Under the pieces are notes generated by a model, which worked only from the letters and a program-made list of their open reading frames with translations, searched no databases and was not told the DNA's origin. Shown here in pieces: positions 57,781 through 64,000 of a stretch of 64,000 bases of DNA (positions are counted from its first letter, which is position 1; every line of letters starts with the position of its first letter). The stretch is from Hofstenia miamia (lineage: Eukaryota; Xenacoelomorpha; Acoela; Hofsteniidae). The translations under genes were made by a program, and so were the position numbers. The stretch is from contig CABFPE010000199.1 of NCBI GenBank assembly GCA_900660155.1, positions 1,100,999 to 1,164,998 of the forward strand, in the 5' to 3' direction.

Positions 57781-60480
57781 CTAAACAAAATCAGGAATCA
57801 AATCATATGTAATATATTTCACCGCAGCAAATCGGAATGACTTTTTCATTAATTCGGTTCTTGCAGCTGGTAGTCGTCCAAATCGAGTACTTCTGTTGGA
57901 TCTAGTGTCTTTAGGTAACTGACCATGGAGTGGGTGTATTGAATCGTTAAAAATTCTGGAGACAGTAGCTGAAAACTGTCTTTTGAAAGCAAGATTACTT
58001 GCATCAGATAACGGCTCCTCTATTAATATTCGCTTTTCGTGCAAACAGCTTTAAGGGTTTGGAGATAATTTTCCTATCTTGAGCAGTTAAGCCAGGTACC
58101 CAGACCTCACAAGCATAAAGCCATATTGTTAATAGGTAAACATTAAAAATAAACCAACGTTTTGGCTTATCAAGGTAAGTCAGGATAAAGGAGAAGGATT
58201 TGATTCGGTAATTTAGTTTGGATGCAACATACGTTACATGTTTTTTCCATGTCAGATTTTCATGCAGGTACACTCCGATGTATTTAGTAAACTTAGATCG
58301 GGGAACATCTTTATAGTTGATATCTAATCTACGATCAACAACATGTTTGTAGACTTCAGAAACTGTAGTATGAAAACACAGTTCAACAGATTTAGAGGGA
58401 TTCAGATTGAGGTTTTTCTCTATGGACATTTGATATATTCTGCTAACGGATTCTGCATAATGCATATAGTCATGGTTTGCAGTATCGCGTCTAATTGCTG
58501 TCAAGTAACGAGTGTCATCGGAATATTTACTGAGATCAGCATCAATAGCATTATTATCACGAACAGTATTTATATTGATATCATTTGTATCATAAAAAAA
58601 TAATACGCCAGACATGGGTCCACCTTGTGGGATTCCTACTTCAACCTCTATAGGATCCGAACAGACATTATTTACTTTTACTATTTGTTGCCAGCCAGTC
58701 ATACTTCTTTAGCCAGGTTGCCATCCACTGATCATGCTGCTTAATATTATTCAACAATTTATTTTGGAGAACGGTGTTGAACGCGATAGAGTAGTCTAAA
58801 AATATAGCTATCTAACTCAGAGATAATATAATTAACTGTCCAGAAAAGAGCATCAATGGTACTTCTGTCTTTCCTATATGCAAACTGCAAATTATCCCAG
58901 AAATTATGAATGATTCTAATAAAATGCTGTAGTCCCAACCTGTCTAGACAATGAGCAGTTATATCCGTTACGGCAATTGGTCTAAAAGAATTATGCTGTA
59001 ATATATCGGCATCGGAATTTTTCGGAACAGGAGTAATATGGGCATATTTCCAACGGGCTGGATAAACACAGTTGGAAAAACATCGCTGGTACATGTCGAA
59101 GTATGGAACAGCTAGATTATTCGGAACATTTTTTAAGCAACCACGGAGGCAAAATTGCAGGACCCTTTGCAGTTTTGGAATTTATGCGACTAAAAACACT
59201 TTGAACCTGGGAAAAAAATAGACGTGGATAATTAACGCAGACAATAGAAAATTCAAACTCAACGCCATGGATCTTTTCTGTATTAAATTGTGTAAAATAC
59301 TTGTTCAACTCTAACCAAAGTAGTCGTTGGAATAAACTTTCCAGAACTGGGTTTAGTTTAAAGCTTAAATCAGACCATACATCTCAGATGGAGATATTGA
59401 CAACATTCGCACTTTTCGAATACGATGAATTGTTCTAATAATTAGGCTTTGAATGCGATTCCTATCATTTTTGTTCCCGGATTTTAAGGCTTTGTGCTTT
59501 TCCTGAACTAAATTTCTTACCTCATTTGAATCAGTAATTCGTCTATAGCGTGGCTTGTATGAGTTTTGACAAGACCTTAGAGATTTAAGATGAACAATTA
59601 AGTGATAGCTAACATTAATGTTACCCAATGGAGCTCCAAGAGTACAAAAGTTATCTGATTTTCGTGAGACATATGCAACGTCCAATTTTGATTTGGCAGG
59701 ATAAAAAGTTGGTTGATTTACGCAATTTTCGAAACCATTAGACTCCAGAAGTTTGTTTCTTAACCGGATTTTAACCTGATTAATCGTCTCTGGTAGATAA
59801 ACCGGCTTTAACCGCACCGGTTTAACCGGATTTAACCTGACCGGATTAACCGGACCAGATCCAGCATATATATATATATATATATATAATTGGCTGATTT
59901 ACGCAATGTGCGAAACCATTAGACTACAGAAGTTTAATAGTTTCTTGGTTAGCATCGCCAACAAAGATGCAATACGACCTTGGACTTTCAGTTAACAGCT
60001 GCATAACTATACGTCGGAAAAACTGGTTTGTTATCACCTTTTTGCTTTTAGGACGGAAGTACAGATTACAAACTATTACGCTGGTATATTCAGATGGCAA
60101 GTTCTTTGGCCTGCAACTGATGACCAATATTTCAATGTCAGGGTTGGATATCTCATACAATGTCTTAGGTTTATTATAACACCATTCCTTACTTAAGTAA
60201 GTAATGAGACCTCAACCACCTCGTTCAGCAAAATCGTCTAAATTGCGGTCAAGACGTATAGCATAATAGTCTGGAACATCAAATAATATAGAAGGTATAT
60301 CGGATTTTAGTTTAGTTTCTTGTAGAGCAATACCAGAGTATGAATTAAAATAATCCATTATTCAAGTTCTTCGTACTAGATATAAGGAATAAGGCCTTCA
60401 ACATTATTTGTAAGTATGAAGGCAAAACTTTGTGGGCATTGGCTTAGTCAGTTTGAGCAATCTACAGGAACGTCATCATT
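57781..60480 (-). pseudogene. LINE ORF2 polyprotein (endonuclease and reverse transcriptase), broken
   Basis: Endonuclease: ERGG then GLITYLSKEW (near 60210), PSEYTSVIVCNLYFRP and FVGDANQETIK (near 59945; the GDFN motif is GDAN, a change at a conserved position). RT: NSKTAKGPAILPPWLLKKC (59180), WKYAHITPVPKN and NSFRPIAVT (59040-58970), LQFAYRKDRSTIDAL, VEVGIPQGGPMSGVLF (58630), LSKYSDDTRYL (58525, catalytic YxDD) and FTKYIGVYLHENLTW (58290). The C-terminal domain contains HPLHGQLPKDT. At least five frames must be joined, so it is inactive. Confidence 0.85.
59757..59887. mobile_element. CCGGTTTAACCGG word insert with (TA)n inside the LINE
   Basis: A block of AACCGG, CCGGTTTAACCGG and TTAACCTGACCGG words ending in (TA)n separates two parts of the LINE endonuclease. 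About 47 bases of LINE sequence (core GATTTACGCAAT, then CGAAACCATTAGACT) appear on both sides, at 59709-59756 and 59888-59935, with about 10% difference. Confidence 0.65.
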
Positions 60481-60551
60481 ATATAAAACAAGATTACGAA
60501 TTTTAAGGTCTTTCCTATCCACACCATTATTTATGAGTTCCCATCACTTAT

Positions 60552-61131
60552 TCACCAATATTTTTTCCTTCTTGATTTCCTCAGTAGACAGTCCTTCGAT
60601 AGAAATATTTTACCGCTTCCACAGTTAGTATACGTCTTTAGTTTATAGGCAACACTCAAAATTCTTCGGGTATCCCATACAGAATTCAGCTTAACTAGCA
60701 ATGTTCTTGACTTGGAATTACTATTATTATATTTGCCCAATCTGTATGTGTCCTCAATATTAATACCACTCACCTCGACATGGTGCAGAATTTTCTCAAC
60801 TTCATTTTTCTCAATTTCCTTCCGCTTTGTTGAATTGCGCTCATCCGATTCCGGAAGACCAGAAATGCGTATAGTTTTCACTGGATAATTTAGATAAATT
60901 CTTGTTTATCTCCTTTGATTGATATATCAATTTTTCCTCCATGGACTTCCCACTTTCCTGCAGAATTCCATCGACTTTTTCTTCAATGATAGTATCTAGA
61001 TTTTCAGACTTATTGGTAACAATTGATTGTTCTCTAACAATTCGCTCAATCATAACATCTCTTTTCCCATAGTTAATCAGGCGCGTACCTAGCAATTTAT
61101 AAAGGGGGTCGGATTTTTCTGAAAAGGGCAT
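60552..61131 (-). pseudogene. LINE ORF1 protein (coiled coil plus RRM-like domain)
   Basis: The first part (61131-60841) is Glu/Lys/Ile-rich and predicted helical (e.g. ENLDTIIEEKVDGILQESG), fitting a coiled coil. The second (60881-60552) has MKTIRISGLPESDERN, ILHHVEVSGINIEDTYRLG and RTLLVKLNSVWDTRRIL. This is the RRM-like pattern of LINE ORF1 proteins that coat the RNA. The two halves are in different frames, so a frameshift lies near 60850. Confidence 0.75.
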
Positions 61132-62446
61132 TTCTATTCTTTTTTTACAAAAAATAAAAAAGTTATTTTTCTAGTGATGTGTATATTAACAATCATGGTT
61201 CAGTAATGTAATACATATAATATAAAATATGAAAATTTTATAACACCACGCACGTGGAATAACAAATACGGTTTACCATATGTAACTTTAATTCCAAAAA
61301 GGGCAAGTCATCTAAAAAGGGGTGTCGTTCGCACCCAACAACCCCCCTAGGTACGCGCCTGTTAATACAATCATTGCAGAATAATATGGCATTGTTTTTG
61401 ACTTCATTTAGAGATTTCAAGACTGCAATTAGTGGTCCAGTGCATCATTTGACTGCAACAGAAACAGCAATATACACTTTCATATTTGATATCTAGATTG
61501 CACGTTTTACATACAGAACATAACTGAAAGTTGTTTTCAGTAGTTGACATCGGATTCGCCATCCGATCCGATCAGATCCGTTTAAATTGACATCTTCGTG
61601 CAAACTAAGGTGTTAATCATCTTCCTCCCTCACCCCAGTCGTCCTACTTGCCCTACTTTTATTGCAGAGGAAACGCTGGAAATTTTGAGCACGCGTAGGC
61701 CTCGACATTGAAGGTCACATAGACCTAATATATGGTCTTGATTATATTCAAGATTCATATAGATCTACTTAGATACTGCCTCTAACTTGTGCCAGAACTT
61801 ATTGTTAAGACATTTCTTTCCCTTGTTACATAGTGTTTTGTCACTTCCACACATTATTCTTCACAGTCAATGAACAACTCTTTCTAAAGCTAGACCATAA
61901 ATGTATAGTATTCATTGCATTGCATTGATACTAATGATATAATTCTCAAAGCGAAAATTATCATACAACATCATTAAGCGCCCTGATTAACTAATCAGAA
62001 AAATGTGCTGGAACCCACGTGTGTGATACAAATAAAACACTGTTCTACAGATTTTTGTACCATCAACACAGTACTGCAAATTACACGACTAGCCTGTCTA
62101 GTTTGCATTTCAAAAACATTCTTTGTTCTTTGAAAATTTTATCTCAAAGACCCAAGAAGCATAATACCAAAAGAAAATGGTTTACATAACAGCTTGTAGA
62201 AAGGAACGTCATCAGTGCAACTTTTATTGACTATATTGCACTGCCCAAAAATAATCTTGATTTCTAATACTACGCCTCTGAATGTCCATTCTCTGATCAC
62301 AGCATTAATCAGTAATAGGTCAAAATAGAGAACAATAAGAATAATGAAACAATTTTTAGCAGCCATTAATAAAATGATTAATCAGTTTTCTAATAAAAAT
62401 ATAGTTAGTAAAGCATGATACTGATTAAAAATATTTCATATTGATC
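61132..62446. other. Non-coding with two element fragments
   Basis: At 61320-61362 GGTGTCGTTCGCACCC and ACCCCCCTAGGTACGCGCCTG look like the right end of a CAGGCGCG-type element. At 61559-61583 CCATCCGATCCGATCAGATC is a small piece of the GGATCGG word family. No gene recognised. Confidence 0.4.
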
Positions 62447-62450
62447 TTAA

Positions 62451-63356
62451 GGGGGCATATACATTTTTAGTACCTTTTAAAGAAAAATATTTTACAAACA
62501 AGTCTATGTCTCTTTTTTGATATCACCATGACTTGAGAGAGTGAAATATGTGAAAAAATTTTTTCTGACTGAGTGGCCATACATATGGCCACAAAATGGA
62601 CATTTTGGCCAAAAAATAGCAGTATTTTAAAAATCTATCTAGTACAACAATTTTTGTCTAATTGTCTCCAAACTTGGTATATATACTATTTTACAGCATA
62701 TGATCATTAGTTAGCATGGATTTTCCATATACTGGTATTGTTTTTGAGTTATATAATTTTAAAAATTCTACCATACTCGCATACAATAAATGGCCAATTT
62801 TATCATCCCCTGACAAAAGCATGACCACAGATCAAAAACTACTTGGCTTATTGCAATATCCATGCTAACTATTGTTAATAACCTTCTAACCAGCAAGTAT
62901 GCAAAATTTTGAGACATTTTATCCAACTTTAAAGAAGTAGATAGGTTTTAATTGCAAAAAAACATATTTTTTGGAAACGGACAAATTACAAGATATTATA
63001 TAAATATAAACAACAGTCACAAAAACACATAAAACAGGCATAACAGGTAATATACAGTTTCAGTCAAACAATAAAATGGCAATAGTTTTAAAATTCTCCT
63101 GCTCCATATGTTTTACCCTCCATTTTCAATTTTTCCTCTTCTTCTTTTATATGCTGTTGCCTCCATTATTATTATAGCCTCATACAATTTACCTAAATTT
63201 TATGCTAACCCCCAACATTAATCTTTAAAATAAACCCATTTAACAGACAGATATACTCATAATACGTTTCCTGATGGATTCTCAAGACAATATAGTACCC
63301 TTTATAGTAAAAGTCCAATTTTTGAAATTTTCAAAAAAACAGCTGTATATGCCCCC
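62451..63356. mobile_element. Inverted-repeat element at a TTAA-type target (piggyBac/Kolobok-like)
   Basis: Left end GGGGGCATATACA preceded by TTAA (62447-62450); right end TGTATATGCCCCC followed by TTGA (63357-63360). A TTAA target duplication with one changed base and 13-base inverted ends fit TTAA-specific cut-and-paste transposons. The 906-bp interior is non-coding and includes a palindromic TGGCCATACATATGGCCA near 62573. It would need an enzyme in trans. Confidence 0.75.
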
Positions 63357-63360
63357 TTGA

Positions 63361-64000
63361 AGTAATCAAGATGTCGAAAACCTATGAGGGTAAGAACTTA
63401 CCTAAGATGTTTTTATGTAATTTATCCAAAGCCGTGCGCAAAGTACACCTTAATGAGTTTCTCCTCGATATTTAGGTGTTTTCAGATTTTATTAGTTCGT
63501 GAGTTATAAGTGTTTAGAAATTTTCCAAGAAATCATAAAAAGGTTAAGGTTTAAGCACTTAACTATTATTATATATAAAATACTAGAATTTGTAATCACC
63601 CAAAGCAAATTTTATTAGTGTTGCGATATTGCAGAAACATTCGAAATACAAAGATGTTACTGATAGAAATTAGTCAGCTATAGTTTAAAAATCCTCATTG
63701 AATCCATGACAGTACATATAATAAAAGAAATAACAGCATGCATCAGTAGTTGATAGACATCTTGGCAGAGGCATGTGTTTATCCTACGCATTTAATATAT
63801 TTTGAAAGCTTTCGCAAAATGTATGCTTTGGTTAATATTTCAGTCATTGACAAAACTGGTCGATCAGCAGCAATTGCTTATTCTTGAAAAAATGTACACA
63901 TATATATACATTAAGTGATATTTTCAAAACCAGTAAAAATTAAACAAACAACATAGAAATTTATTTTATTCTATATTAATATATATATATATATATATAT
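63361..64000. other. Non-coding, ends in (TA)n
   Basis: Nothing recognised; the window stops inside a TA microsatellite. Confidence 0.5.

Larger units (their letters stand above)
57707..61131 (-). mobile_element. Near-complete LINE (ORF1, endonuclease, RT) with (TTA)n tail
   Basis: About 3.4 kb on the minus strand with all parts in order: ORF1 (61131-60552), apurinic-type endonuclease (about 60480-59700), reverse transcriptase (59310-58050), a C-terminal domain (58044-57781) and a TTA microsatellite tail (57730-57707). It is interrupted near 59757-59887 and by several stops and frameshifts. The tail and domain order fit CR1/L2-type or related non-LTR clades; the clade is not settled. Confidence 0.9.

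Overview
This is an AT-rich, intron- and repeat-heavy stretch of an animal nuclear genome, probably an aquatic invertebrate (cnidarian or tunicate are possible, but nothing here fixes the phylum). There is no bacterial-style gene packing. The DNA is full of (TA)n tracts and decayed transposable elements. Only two host-type genes have long intact frames, both on the minus strand: a single-exon rhodopsin-family GPCR (15461-16438) and an F-box/leucine-rich-repeat protein (42528-44072). Scaffold gaps lie at 2756-2886, 24134-24267 and 49000-49999, with single ambiguous bases at 30066 and 42063.

Layout. 1-5 kb: non-coding DNA, a promoter-like dispersed repeat, a ~100-bp tandem repeat and a Ty3/gypsy pol relic. 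5-6.3 kb: a LINE reverse transcriptase broken by one stop codon. 8.2-10.1 kb: two non-autonomous hAT-type elements with 8-bp target duplications. 10.3-13 kb: a word-repeat element, a LINE relic and a decayed hAT transposase. 13.9 kb: a palindromic MITE. 15.4-17.7 kb: the GPCR and a decayed paralogue of it. 21.4-24.1 kb: a truncated and a full-length Tc1-like element. 26-28.1 kb: gypsy pol with a probable 3' LTR. 29-30.9 kb: LINE pieces and a second, inverted promoter-like repeat. 34-36.1 kb: a mariner-type element with a hAT-type element nested inside it. 38.4 kb: a tRNA-like fold. 40.7-41.2 kb: a two-exon fragment resembling a CACTA-type transposase N-terminus. 41.3-44.1 kb: the F-box gene plus an apparently identical ~740-bp duplicate of its 3' end, probably an assembly artefact. 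44.3-49 kb: a graveyard of LINE and gypsy relics running into a 1000-N gap. 57.7-61.1 kb: a near-complete LINE with ORF1 and ORF2. 62.4-63.4 kb: a TTAA-target inverted-repeat element.

The most unusual pattern is a set of hAT-type elements that share the terminus CAGAGATGGAA but carry completely different short-word arrays just inside it (TCGGATC, GGCCGG, ATGGGCTG and others). Other elements show the same architecture with different words: CGAGTCAAG, TTTGGCAAATATTTGG and CCGGTTTAACCGG. Subterminal word arrays are known to bind transposases in some DNA transposons. That so many unrelated words occur behind one terminus within 64 kb is worth a systematic look.

Much of the remaining sequence could be introns of genes whose exons are too short to recognise by eye. 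All boundaries of decayed elements are approximate.
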